A stretch of 9,141 nucleotides of DNA from Roseivirga sp. UBA7431. Its GTDB lineage: Bacteria; Bacteroidota; Bacteroidia; Cytophagales; Cyclobacteriaceae. The translations under genes were made by a program, and so were the position numbers. Under the pieces are notes generated by a model. That model was not told where the DNA came from. It did no database searches and saw nothing but the letters and a program-made list of their open reading frames with translations. Location of the stretch: assembly GCA_002477595.1 (NCBI GenBank), contig DLQN01000064.1, positions 1 through 9,141 on the forward strand, read 5' to 3'. Shown here in pieces: positions 1 through 6,794 of this stretch; within the stretch, counting starts at the first letter, position 1; every line of letters begins with the position of its first letter.

Positions 1-181
1 ACATTATGATTAAACTTTTCAATTATTCGAATCTTAGGCTCCATATCTTTCTACGCTGAACGAATGAAATATAAAGATTTTCAAAGACAAGTCTGACTGC
101 AATTCACTTCTTAATATGATTTCAAAAGCATTTGATAACATCATTGTTGGTGACCACATGAACAAGGACTAAATTTATGGC

Positions 182-682
182 ATGTCTAAGCATTTAATCA
201 TCAGACGTATTGAACCGAGTGAAGTGGATTTACTCCGTGTCCTTGGTGAAAGTACTTTCCGTGAAACTTTCGAAGCGCAGAATTCCAAAGAGAATTTGGA
301 CGCCTATCTGGCTAAGAGCTTCAGCTTAGCGAATGTTCAAGCACAACTCGATGCTAGTACTTCTGAATTCTATTTTGCGACAGTCGATGGCGAGGTACTT
401 GGCTACTTGAAGCTGAACACATCTGATCAAGGCTTGGAGATTGAAAGGATCTATGTTAAGGCATTTGCCCAAGGTCAGCGAATTGGTAAAGCCCTCTTTG
501 AGTTTAGTTTGAACCTCTCAAAATCAAGGGAATCCGCTTGGCTCTGGTTGGGGGTTTGGCAGAAGAACGTCAAGGCAGTTGAGTTCTATAAACGGCAGGG
601 CATGGAGATCTTCGATACGCGTCAATTTCAATTGGGCAGTGAGCTCCAGGATGACTTTTTAATGCGGCTGCGGGTTGGTTAA
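182..682 (+). CDS. GNAT-family N-acetyltransferase, PaiA-like (possible polyamine acetyltransferase)
   Basis: This 166-residue protein is a complete single-domain GNAT enzyme, which transfers an acetyl group from acetyl-CoA to an amine in the cytoplasm. The acetyl-CoA pyrophosphate loop is visible as IERIYVKAFAQGQRIGKAL (about residues 87-105, Q-x-x-G-K-A core). The C-terminal half has LGVWQKNVKAVEFYKRQGM (123-141), the late strand and helix typical of the fold. The N-terminal pattern of an ETF-like stretch, NSKENLDAYL, and then SEFYFATVDGEVLGYLKLN resembles Bacillus PaiA, a spermidine/spermine N-acetyltransferase. The overall family is clear, but the polyamine substrate is inference from resemblance. 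The ATG at 182 is chosen because the ATG at 177 runs into a stop after six codons. A weak AAGGA lies at 164-168, 13 nt upstream. It converges with the next gene, leaving 17 bp and no obvious terminator. Confidence 0.9.
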   Translation: MSKHLIIRRIEPSEVDLLRVLGESTFRETFEAQNSKENLDAYLAKSFSLANVQAQLDASTSEFYFATVDGEVLGYLKLNTSDQGLEIERIYVKAFAQGQRIGKALFEFSLNLSKSRESAWLWLGVWQKNVKAVEFYKRQGMEIFDTRQFQLGSELQDDFLMRLRVG

Positions 683-699
683 TTGATTAAATATCTATC

Positions 700-1836
700 C
701 TAGCGACTCATCTGGAAAACATGGGTTTTCCCAATTCCTTTTAGCTCAACTTCACCGAAGTCTTTGAAGACAAAATCGCCAGATATTTGAGCTTTAAATT
801 CCTGAGAGCAACAAATTTTCATTGTCTCTCCGTGCGATTCCAATCGAGAAGCTACATTCACAGTTTCACCCCATAAATCATAGGCTATTTTGCTACTTCC
901 TATCACACCTGCCACAACAGGTCCGCTATGAATTCCTATTCTAACCGAAAGCGATTCATCTACTTTTTGATTTATAGTATTGATAATCTCCAACACATCG
1001 CAAGCAAAATTAGCCATTACCATAAAGCCGACATCTTTTGAATTGGCTGCCACCATGGGCGCAATGATTCCTCCTTCGCTATGGCCTACTAAGCCAATTT
1101 GCGTTGGATCAATATCACTTCGTGTTTTCAGGTAATCAATCGCACTTTTTACATCGGTAGCAAAATCTGCCGTAGTAGCTTCAGAAAAACTACCCGTGGA
1201 TTCATTCACCCCACGATCGTCATAACGCAACACTGTAATCCCTTGACGAGTTAAATGATCGGCTAACACCCAAAAAGACTTATGCCCAAAAACTGCTTGA
1301 TCTCTGTTTTGAGGCCCACTTCCTGTAATCAAGATGGCTACTGGATGAACATCACCGGTATTGGGTAAAGTCAGCGTTCCCGCAAGGGAAATATTGTCTT
1401 TTGCATTCTCAAAAGTCACGTTTTCTTCCTGATAAGGATACGGTCTTACAGGTTCCTGAGGTCTTACTTTGGCTTTAATAGCCTTCAGTTTTTCTCGGCT
1501 TAAAACCAATGGGACAGCATTCGGTCCTTCGATAAATTTACCCTTGATATCGGCACTGTCTGGGCGAAATGTTCCTTTGTATTCAAAGCCCAAGTTCTTC
1601 CCGTCAATATAGAGTTGATTGTCCTCGAAGCTTACCTCCTTGGTTTTTATACCCTTCAGGTTCTGGCTAGGGATATCAAGCGTAGCAGTTAAGCCTTCTG
1701 CACCTTTCGACAGATGAAAGATGAATTGAATTTTGCTATTGTTTCCAACCTCACCATACCAATCTCCTGTAACATCTTGCGCAGCAAGGCTAAAACTGAT
1801 TAAAATGGCGAATATGATTAATTGAAAAGATCTCAT
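700..1836 (-). CDS. Chimeric ORF: secreted alpha/beta hydrolase N-terminal part fused to the C-terminal half of a class III nucleotide cyclase domain
   Basis: The 378-residue frame holds parts of two unrelated proteins. Residues 1-19 are a signal peptide ending LAAQ. Residues 20-113 form the beta-rich domain often preceding Bacteroidota secreted hydrolases. Residues about 138-275 are an alpha/beta hydrolase core with the oxyanion region TGSGPQNRD (171-179), YDDRG (205-209) and the nucleophile elbow GHSEGG (Ser253). From about residue 276 the sequence becomes a class III adenylate/guanylate cyclase: RIGIHSGPVVAGVIG (299-313), adenine-selecting Asp320 in YDLWG, and transition-state residues Asn327 and Arg331 in VNVASR. 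The hydrolase lacks the late catalytic Asp and His. The cyclase lacks its first half, with both metal-binding aspartates and the ATP-contacting Lys. The signal peptide would also export a cyclase fragment that normally works on cytosolic ATP. A functional product looks unlikely. It is either a deletion fusion or an assembly misjoin. Confidence 0.85.
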   Translation of the reverse strand: MRSFQLIIFAILISFSLAAQDVTGDWYGEVGNNSKIQFIFHLSKGAEGLTATLDIPSQNLKGIKTKEVSFEDNQLYIDGKNLGFEYKGTFRPDSADIKGKFIEGPNAVPLVLSREKLKAIKAKVRPQEPVRPYPYQEENVTFENAKDNISLAGTLTLPNTGDVHPVAILITGSGPQNRDQAVFGHKSFWVLADHLTRQGITVLRYDDRGVNESTGSFSEATTADFATDVKSAIDYLKTRSDIDPTQIGLVGHSEGGIIAPMVAANSKDVGFMVMANFACDVLEIINTINQKVDESLSVRIGIHSGPVVAGVIGSSKIAYDLWGETVNVASRLESHGETMKICCSQEFKAQISGDFVFKDFGEVELKGIGKTHVFQMSR

Positions 1837-1876
1837 GATAGTGATTTTTGATTTGAATAGGACGTAGTTGTCCAGG

Positions 1877-1900
1877 CCGAAGCAGTTGCCTCGGTTTTTT
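1877..1900 (+). terminator. Hairpin followed by six T, reading on the + strand (possible bidirectional terminator)
   Basis: CCGA (1877-1880) pairs with TCGG (1891-1894); inside it GC (1882-1883) can pair with GC (1888-1889) across one A/C mismatch, giving an AGTT loop. Six T follow directly (1895-1900). The form is that of a short intrinsic terminator on the + strand, although both flanking genes are on the minus strand. On the minus strand the same hairpin lies about 35 nt after the membrane-protein stop but has no T-run behind it. AGGC (1874-1877) with GCCT (1888-1891) is a competing fold. It may stop antisense transcription or end the sigma operon. The stem is short, so confidence is low. 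Confidence 0.35.
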
Positions 1901-1929
1901 ATTGATAAAATTTGTTGATGAATTAGGGC

Positions 1930-2541
1930 TTAGATCTGCTGATCTAACTCGTCTTCGGATGCCTCACTTTCCATGCTGATGATCTTATCACGCATGGCCC
2001 TGATATCCTTATTCTGTGACACATAGAAGGTTCTATGCTCCCAGCGCGACGCTAGGTAAGTCACTGTAAAAAAGATAGTCACTAGCAGTATGACCCACCA
2101 AGCGGCACCTGATTCGACAAGACTAGCCAATGTCAATAATACCACAGACAGCAAATAAAAACGACTTGTCTTCGAAAACTTGATCTGATAGTCTGACGTG
2201 GCGATGGCGTTGTCCAAATCGCCAACCATACTATCATCGAAGTTGTCTTGCACTTTAAGTCTTTTGTTTCTGATGTAAAGGATAAACCCTGCAGTCAGGT
2301 ACATTATGACCATCATCAAGCTGCCTGAGATACTGTATTTGTCCTTTAATAGACTTGGCACTAAGATCATCGTAGCGGCAATAATATTGGCCCCGATAAA
2401 TATCTTTTCTGTTAAGTCGGCAGTTCTTCTTGCCTTATTCTTCTTCTTGATTACACGATTGTGCAGAGCAGATTCGTCAATAGCATACATTGCTTGACCA
2501 TTCTGTGCGTCCCATATTTTTTTCATTTCTTCGAACTCCAT
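1930..2541 (-). CDS. Four-helix membrane protein coupled to an ECF sigma factor (candidate sigma regulator)
   Basis: This 203-residue protein has a charged cytoplasmic N-terminus starting MEFEEMKKIWDAQN, with a lysine/arginine-rich stretch at 31-39. Four hydrophobic segments follow at about 46-64, 71-91, 126-143 and 147-165, then a hydrophilic acidic tail to residue 203. With an even number of helices both ends probably face the cytoplasm. The ATG at 2539-2541 lies one base after the stop of the sigma factor gene (2543-2545), so the two are almost certainly co-transcribed and probably translationally coupled. Position suggests an anti-sigma or sensory role. I see no zinc-binding HxxxCxxC anti-sigma motif and no periplasmic domain, and I do not recognise a named family, so the role is inference from context. 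The lack of a large outside domain would make it an unusual sensor of extracellular signals. Confidence 0.82.
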   Translation of the reverse strand: MEFEEMKKIWDAQNGQAMYAIDESALHNRVIKKKNKARRTADLTEKIFIGANIIAATMILVPSLLKDKYSISGSLMMVIMYLTAGFILYIRNKRLKVQDNFDDSMVGDLDNAIATSDYQIKFSKTSRFYLLSVVLLTLASLVESGAAWWVILLVTIFFTVTYLASRWEHRTFYVSQNKDIRAMRDKIISMESEASEDELDQQI

Positions 2542-2542
2542 T

Positions 2543-3043
2543 TTACGTCACTTTTTCTGATTGTTTGCTCAGGTGTTTCTTGATTCTGTTGATCCTTACA
2601 CCTACGTAACTTTCTGAAATACCCACGATCTTAGACATCTCTTTATAACTAAATCCATCTAATAATAAGAGGCATAAAGACCTGTCTATATTTTCTAGGC
2701 GAGCAATTTGTTCGTATAGCCAGTCCAACCTCGGATCAGAAAAATCTGACTGCTCGGTTAAAACATGTGCCTTTTGATCAATATCCTCTCGCCCCTCCTG
2801 ATGCTTACGCTCTTTACTGGTCCATTTAAGAGCAGTATTAAGCGCAATTCTATACATCCAAGTGGTGACTGCGCAGTCGTTCCTGAATTTTGGGACAGAT
2901 CGCCAAACCTGAACTGCCATCTCTTGAAAGAGATCCTCCTGGTCTTCTAGATTGAACCCATAAGCCCGTACCACTTTAAAGAGGATGGCCTTATGGTCTT
3001 TCAACCAGTCATTAAAGACTTGAGATTGTTGTAGTTCAGTCAT
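2543..3043 (-). CDS. ECF-type RNA polymerase sigma factor (sigma-70 family)
   Basis: This 166-residue protein has the two-domain layout of extracytoplasmic-function sigma factors. Region 2 spans about residues 16-80, with the DQEDLFQEMAVQVWRSV helix (34-50) that binds core polymerase and the FRNDCAVTTWMYRIALNTAL stretch (53-72) that meets the -10 element. Region 4 spans about 107-160, with the helix-turn-helix FSYKEMSKIVGISESYVGVR (131-150) for -35 recognition. A short acidic and polar linker separates them. There is no extra C-terminal domain, and the length is typical of the family. The gene heads a two-gene unit with the membrane protein one base downstream. The 115-bp gap upstream (3044-3158) should hold its promoter, but I found no convincing consensus. 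The regulon and signal cannot be read from this window. Confidence 0.93.
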   Translation of the reverse strand: MTELQQSQVFNDWLKDHKAILFKVVRAYGFNLEDQEDLFQEMAVQVWRSVPKFRNDCAVTTWMYRIALNTALKWTSKERKHQEGREDIDQKAHVLTEQSDFSDPRLDWLYEQIARLENIDRSLCLLLLDGFSYKEMSKIVGISESYVGVRINRIKKHLSKQSEKVT

Positions 3044-3158
3044 TTAGCGAATTGTCAATAAGTTAGTACTTCGCAAGCATCGTTTTCTTACAACTACTTA
3101 ATGATTTTTTGTAAAAAGGACGTATATAACTGACTTACAATGATTTAAAAATTATAAA

Positions 3159-4307
3159 TCAAACCTCAAATTGACTCTTCCGATCGATTCCCTGGGAAAA
3201 TCGGTTCAATAAGAACTCATTGGGTATTGCTGTTTTCCCAGTGAGGTGATGAGTAATAAGTTGACCAATGGCTGGCCCCATTTTAAATCCATGCCCTGAA
3301 GAACCGGCCAAGAATAGCCCATTCGTAGCTTTGGGGATTCGATCAATGATAAAATCTCCATCTAGCGAATTTTCATAAACGCAGGTATGGTGTTTCAGCA
3401 CTACGGATTCCTTGAGTGCCGGAAATCTATTGATCAAAATGGCCCTCATTTTATCCAAGATTTCATTTGTTATTGCCCGATCGTCTTTATCTGGATCGAG
3501 AGACCATGTTCTTTCGTCATAGGCAAATTTGAAACCCTGGCCGAAGTGGTCGGGAATGCCATAGAACATCTGATCGTCCTTCCTGAATTCTAACCAAATA
3601 GGCAAATCCTTGTAATGATCGGGAGCTTCAAAATAATAGACCTCTTGCCTTGATGCATAAATGTAGTCTTTCAAAGTTGGCACCAGCTTCGTCAACCATG
3701 GTCCGCATGCAAACACGTATTCATCGGCTTGAAGGGTCAAACCATCCTTAAGCCTTAAAGCTGAAATATTCTCCTTTTCGAAGTCAATACCTGTCACCTC
3801 TGCTTCGAGGTAGTTTCCTCCGGCTTCCTTGAATTTCTGTGCTACGACACCACAAGCGCGGCTTGCTTCTAAGTAGGCAACCTTAGGCTCCCAATAAGCA
3901 CTTGTTATATCCGCTAAGTTGATCTCAGGATATTCAATGGCAAGGTTTTGAAGATCAAGCGGATCGAGGCGGAAACCCCTTGCCTTCATCAGAGGGATTG
4001 ACAATTCGGCATAGGCCGGATTTATGCCATTGAACATCCATAAAGCACCTTTTTGATGGTAAAGCCGATCATTCCATTGAAGCGCATACTTCTCCCAAAG
4101 CTCAAATGACTTTGCTGTCAGATCGGTATAGACCTGACTTCCTCCATAGGCCATTCGAATGATGCGCGTCTTGCCTCCACTACCAGAGAGTGGATTTCCT
4201 GGCCCGTTTTTATCAACCAAGGTTACTTTAAAGCCTGCCTTTTGTAAGTGGAATGCTGTCCATCCACCCCAAGCACCTGCGCCTACAACAATTATAGATT
4301 TTGACAT
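3159..4307 (-). CDS. FAD-dependent oxidoreductase, sarcosine/N-methyl-amino-acid oxidase-like (DAO family)
   Basis: This 382-residue cytoplasmic flavoenzyme matches the length of monomeric sarcosine oxidase (MSOX) and N-methyl-tryptophan oxidase. An N-terminal Rossmann fold has GAGAWGG (9-15) and the acidic strand end TLVDK (29-33). SGGKTRIIRMAYGG (43-56) matches the MSOX substrate-arginine loop, giving Arg48 and Arg51. CGPW (201-204) is a second family motif. Cys309 in HTCVY aligns with the cysteine that binds FAD covalently in MSOX, with Tyr311 two residues on. SGHGFKMGPAIG (337-348) places Lys342 at the carboxylate-binding lysine. Lys260 aligns with the oxygen-activating Lys265 of MSOX. 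The position four residues later, His269 in MSOX, is Asp264 here. Expected chemistry is oxidation of a secondary amine, producing hydrogen peroxide. The exact substrate is unknown. The gene is divergent from trehalase across 74 bp. Confidence 0.9.
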   Translation of the reverse strand: MSKSIIVVGAGAWGGWTAFHLQKAGFKVTLVDKNGPGNPLSGSGGKTRIIRMAYGGSQVYTDLTAKSFELWEKYALQWNDRLYHQKGALWMFNGINPAYAELSIPLMKARGFRLDPLDLQNLAIEYPEINLADITSAYWEPKVAYLEASRACGVVAQKFKEAGGNYLEAEVTGIDFEKENISALRLKDGLTLQADEYVFACGPWLTKLVPTLKDYIYASRQEVYYFEAPDHYKDLPIWLEFRKDDQMFYGIPDHFGQGFKFAYDERTWSLDPDKDDRAITNEILDKMRAILINRFPALKESVVLKHHTCVYENSLDGDFIIDRIPKATNGLFLAGSSGHGFKMGPAIGQLITHHLTGKTAIPNEFLLNRFSQGIDRKSQFEV

Positions 4308-4381
4308 TGCTGATTTGAAGTTCTGCTGAATTTATACAATCTAAATCTTAACTTAAAGGTCACCAAGACAGAACCAACAAT
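4308..4381. promoter_or_regulatory. Divergent intergenic region between FAD oxidoreductase and trehalase
   Basis: These 74 bp separate two start codons facing opposite ways, so both promoters must lie here or inside the neighbouring coding starts. The sequence is AT-rich in the middle (about 4338-4365). I found no clear TAnnTTTG box in either direction; the nearest on the minus strand is an imperfect TAGATTGT. No strong inverted repeat marks an operator. The call rests on gene arrangement alone. Confidence 0.4.
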
Positions 4382-5884
4382 ATGAGCCAAGTACTTCACC
4401 TAGAAAAAGACCTTCAAGAACTCTTTGTTGACCTTCATGCCTCTGGCTTGTGGGAAGATGGTAAAGAAATCTCAGATGCAATTATCAAAGAATCTCCAAA
4501 TAAGGTCCTGAGCAAGTATAGGAGTGAAAAAGAATCGACAGGTTTCGACCTAAAAGCTTTTTTCAATCAGCATTTCGCCAAGGCGCCAACTAGAGAGATT
4601 GATTATGTAAGTGACAAGGAGGCTCCAGTGGTTGATCACATCAACAAACTATGGCCTATCCTTGCGAGAACACCCGAAAAAAATGATTTCTATTCAACTC
4701 TCGTCCAGCTCCCATACCCATACATAGTTCCAGGTGGCAGGTTCAATGAAATATATTATTGGGACAGTTACTTTACCATGCTTGGCCTTGCGGTAAGTGG
4801 AAAAGTTGAGATGATCGAAGACATGATCAAGAATTTTGCTTGGATGATTGAGGAGATTGGTTTCATTCCAAATGGCAATAGAAGCTATTATCTGGGACGT
4901 TCTCAACCGCCTTTCTTTTCTTTAATGGTTGCCTTATTGTCAGAAGAAAAAGATAGGTCAATACTTAACCAATTTCTTCCGGCCTTAGAAAAGGAACACA
5001 AGTTCTGGATGGAAGGCTCAGACAAGCTAAGCGCAGACTCCCCTACTTTTAAGCGGGTGGTTTTGATGGAAGATGGCTCGATGTTGAACCGTCACTTTGA
5101 CAACATTCCAAATCCGAGGGCAGAGATGTATCAGGATGATGTGGAGCTAATTGAATCACAAGGAGAGGCTGGTAAAAAGACACTCTTAAACATTAGAGCC
5201 GCTTGCGAATCAGGATGGGATTTTAGTTCCCGCTGGTGTGCAGATTTTGACAAACTTGAAACAATCCGCACGACCGACCTGGTACAAGTAGACTTAAACT
5301 GCCTACTGTATCATTTAGAAAAATTAATTGCCAGTATACATCAAGAAAATAGAGATACCGCTAAGTATGAGGAATACTATGCCTTGTGCGAAAAAAGGAA
5401 AGAAGCCATAAATACCTACTTCTGGAATGAGGATGAATCCTACTTCTTTGATTATAATTGGTTAGAAAAATCACAGACTACTTCTATCAATGCTGCTGCT
5501 GCGTTTCCTTTATTCTTTGAAATCTGCAGTGCAGATCAAGCAAGAGGTGTAGCGAAAATGATAGACAAAGAGTTATTAAGAGATGGTGGTCTCGTCACCA
5601 CAAACTTTAATTCGGGTCAACAATGGGATGCTCCCAACGGATGGGCACCCCTCCAGTGGATGGCTATTAAAGGTCTACGCAACTATGGGCACGATCAACT
5701 AGCCGGCCAAATCAAAGAACGATGGGTGTCGCTTAACGTCAAAGTTTTCAAGAACACAGGAAAACTGATGGAAAAGTATAATGTAGAAGATACTAACCTA
5801 CTCAGTGGCGGGGGTGAGTACCCTGTCCAAGATGGCTTCGGCTGGACCAATGGCGTATTGCTAAAATTACTATCCGAAGAGTAG
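4382..5884 (+). CDS. treF: Cytoplasmic trehalase, glycoside hydrolase family 37
   Basis: This 500-residue enzyme hydrolyses trehalose to two glucose molecules by an inverting mechanism. Trehalase signature 1 is intact as PGGRFNEIYYWDSY (117-130), and signature 2 as QWDAPNGWAP (414-423). The glycine-rich end segment GGGEYPVQDGFGWTNGV is at 476-492. By comparison with E. coli TreA (Asp312 and Glu496), the catalytic acid is Asp280 in ESGWDFSSRW and the base is Glu464 in MEKYN. The base lies 15 residues before Glu479, the same spacing as Glu496-Glu511 in TreA. No signal peptide precedes the catalytic domain; the first 60 residues are hydrophilic and helical. It is therefore predicted to be cytoplasmic, as TreF is, and to act on imported or stored trehalose. 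All key residues are present. No trehalose transporter or phosphorylase lies nearby. Confidence 0.95.
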   Translation: MSQVLHLEKDLQELFVDLHASGLWEDGKEISDAIIKESPNKVLSKYRSEKESTGFDLKAFFNQHFAKAPTREIDYVSDKEAPVVDHINKLWPILARTPEKNDFYSTLVQLPYPYIVPGGRFNEIYYWDSYFTMLGLAVSGKVEMIEDMIKNFAWMIEEIGFIPNGNRSYYLGRSQPPFFSLMVALLSEEKDRSILNQFLPALEKEHKFWMEGSDKLSADSPTFKRVVLMEDGSMLNRHFDNIPNPRAEMYQDDVELIESQGEAGKKTLLNIRAACESGWDFSSRWCADFDKLETIRTTDLVQVDLNCLLYHLEKLIASIHQENRDTAKYEEYYALCEKRKEAINTYFWNEDESYFFDYNWLEKSQTTSINAAAAFPLFFEICSADQARGVAKMIDKELLRDGGLVTTNFNSGQQWDAPNGWAPLQWMAIKGLRNYGHDQLAGQIKERWVSLNVKVFKNTGKLMEKYNVEDTNLLSGGGEYPVQDGFGWTNGVLLKLLSEE

Positions 5885-5906
5885 TAAAATACGTCTCCCC
5901 ATGTAG

Positions 5907-5925
5907 CGTTTCTGTCAACAGAACG
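5907..5925 (+). terminator. Short hairpin after the trehalase gene, possible weak terminator
   Basis: TCTG (5911-5914) pairs with CAGA (5919-5922) around a TCAA loop, and the stem continues as CGT/ACG with one bulged T. It starts 22 nt after the trehalase stop. The following bases are TTATAAAATT, not a clean T-run, so an intrinsic terminator is only possible. It lies just upstream of the lipoprotein promoter box and could equally be an operator-like repeat. Confidence 0.25.
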
Positions 5926-5944
5926 TTATAAAATTAGAATTCAT

Positions 5945-5952
5945 TAGTTTTG
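5945..5952 (+). promoter_or_regulatory. Bacteroidota-type -7 promoter box upstream of the lipoprotein gene
   Basis: TAGTTTTG matches the Bacteroidota sigma-A -7 consensus TAnnTTTG exactly. It lies 17 nt before the ATG at 5970, implying a very short leader. I see no good TTTG/TTG -33 partner at the usual distance; the region there is the hairpin at 5907-5925. The short eight-base match could be chance, but its place directly before a gene supports it. Confidence 0.4.
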
Positions 5953-5969
5953 ACATTCCAGACAATAAA

Positions 5970-6584
5970 ATGATGAAAAGAAACATATTTAGCTTCTTAC
6001 TTTTCGGACTCTTGGCTTCATGCTCAAGTGGTAGTGATAGCACCCCATTTGACATCATAACAGGGGAGATAGAACAAGTCTTTACCATAGACTGGAGAGG
6101 ACTTCCTGCTAACCAAACGATCCCGATTACATTTCCAGCATCCTATCAAGAGGTCTCCTTCATAAGTATTCAAGATTTTGATGTTCAGGATGCTGACCAA
6201 TTCTTCGATCCTACGATTAGCGCTATGTACTATGATATAAGCGGCTGGGATGATGTCAATTCTGCGGGGCTTTTTGAAGTCACTATAAGTGTAATCGGCA
6301 ACAATGGCCTACCTAGGAGACTGACAACTTTTTCAATCAGCAACCTTGCAAATACGGTTACACTGAACAACAATCAAGTTGTACTTGCTAAGGAAGTCAT
6401 TTACAATAACACAGAAGGCAGTGTAGTGGTAGATGGGCTTGTGTTTGCCAGTCAGTCGATACTCCAAGGAAGACTCACGTTAGAAGTCGAAATTGCTGGA
6501 AGGAATGTAGTACTACAGAACCCAGATCAATTTGACATAACCTTATCCATGGAGCTCTCCGCCTTGGCCAGCGTAAATGATTAA
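5970..6584 (+). CDS. Small lipoprotein of unknown function
   Basis: This 204-residue protein starts MMKRN, a short hydrophobic stretch (6-16), then a lipobox LASC with Cys18 as the lipidated residue. The mature chain begins CSSGSDSTPFD, a typical flexible serine-rich lipoprotein tether. The rest is rich in alternating hydrophobic and polar residues with many N, D, T, V and I. Examples are QTIPITFPASYQEVSFISIQDF and the end section SILQGRLTLEVEIAGRNVV, which suggest a beta-sandwich exposed on the cell surface or in the periplasm. There are no cysteines after residue 18 and no catalytic motif I can name. Either of the two adjacent ATG codons (5970 or 5973) could start it; both keep the signal peptide. 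It has a probable promoter of its own, so grouping it functionally with trehalase 85 bp upstream is not justified. I do not recognise the family. Confidence 0.85.
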   Translation: MMKRNIFSFLLFGLLASCSSGSDSTPFDIITGEIEQVFTIDWRGLPANQTIPITFPASYQEVSFISIQDFDVQDADQFFDPTISAMYYDISGWDDVNSAGLFEVTISVIGNNGLPRRLTTFSISNLANTVTLNNNQVVLAKEVIYNNTEGSVVVDGLVFASQSILQGRLTLEVEIAGRNVVLQNPDQFDITLSMELSALASVND

Positions 6585-6614
6585 GCTCAATCTTAAAACG
6601 CTTAACAACGCCTA

Positions 6615-6767
6615 TTACTCTTTTGATAAGACTTTTACCAGCCAAAGAATAAGGTAAAAACCAATGCCTAGCCCAAATAAAAAGAAGGCAATCACAAAAC
6701 CGATACGAACTGCTTACTCTTGAACATTAAGTTTATCTACAAGCCATCCTGATACTCCTAAAATCAT
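6615..6767 (-). pseudogene. PspC-domain protein remnant, interrupted by one in-frame TAA
   Basis: The minus strand reads MILGVSGWLVDKLNVQE, then a TAA stop (6714-6716), then AVRIGFVIAFFLFGLGIGF and YLILWLVKVLSKE in the same frame to a final TAA at 6615-6617. The pattern GVSGWLxDKLNV, VRIGFV, a glycine-containing hydrophobic helix and YLILWLV is that of the PspC domain, a small inner-membrane protein linked to envelope stress. The internal TAA stands where a serine codon such as TCA would fit, so one base change could explain it. The first segment begins at the ATG 6765-6767. The in-frame codons upstream read QFLNLAC with another stop eight codons before that ATG, so the N-terminus is at or just before this point or is also damaged. 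It follows the ABC permease on the same strand. A base-calling error at 6714-6716 would make it an intact gene of about 50 codons. Confidence 0.7.
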
Positions 6768-6794
6768 ACACGCTAAGTTTAAGAATTGATATTA

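Noticed and set aside
1..181. Short minus-strand frame starting MMLSNAF, about 36 codons
   Set aside because: No recognisable motif, no family resemblance and no spacing signal; AT-rich sequence gives such frames by chance.
2306..2497. Plus-strand 63-codon frame inside the membrane protein gene
   Set aside because: It is the antisense shadow of hydrophobic coding sequence; the minus-strand gene is well supported.
2765..2950. Plus-strand 61-codon frame across the sigma factor gene
   Set aside because: It is antisense to a clear ECF sigma factor and resembles no protein.
3142..3160. AT-rich inverted repeat GATTTA/TAAATC overlapping the FAD oxidoreductase stop
   Set aside because: All but one base pair per arm is A-T, the loop is seven bases and no T-run follows, so it is likely chance in AT-rich sequence.
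3159..5884. A joint trehalose and methylated-amine osmolyte pathway formed by the divergent pair
   Set aside because: Both classes of compound can be osmolytes, but there is no transporter, shared operator or common intermediate here to support a pathway.
6571..6608. Nested short repeats AGCGT/ACGCT and TTAAG/CTTAA after the lipoprotein gene
   Set aside because: The stems are only five pairs each with uneven internal loops, they overlap the coding end, and there is no T-run.
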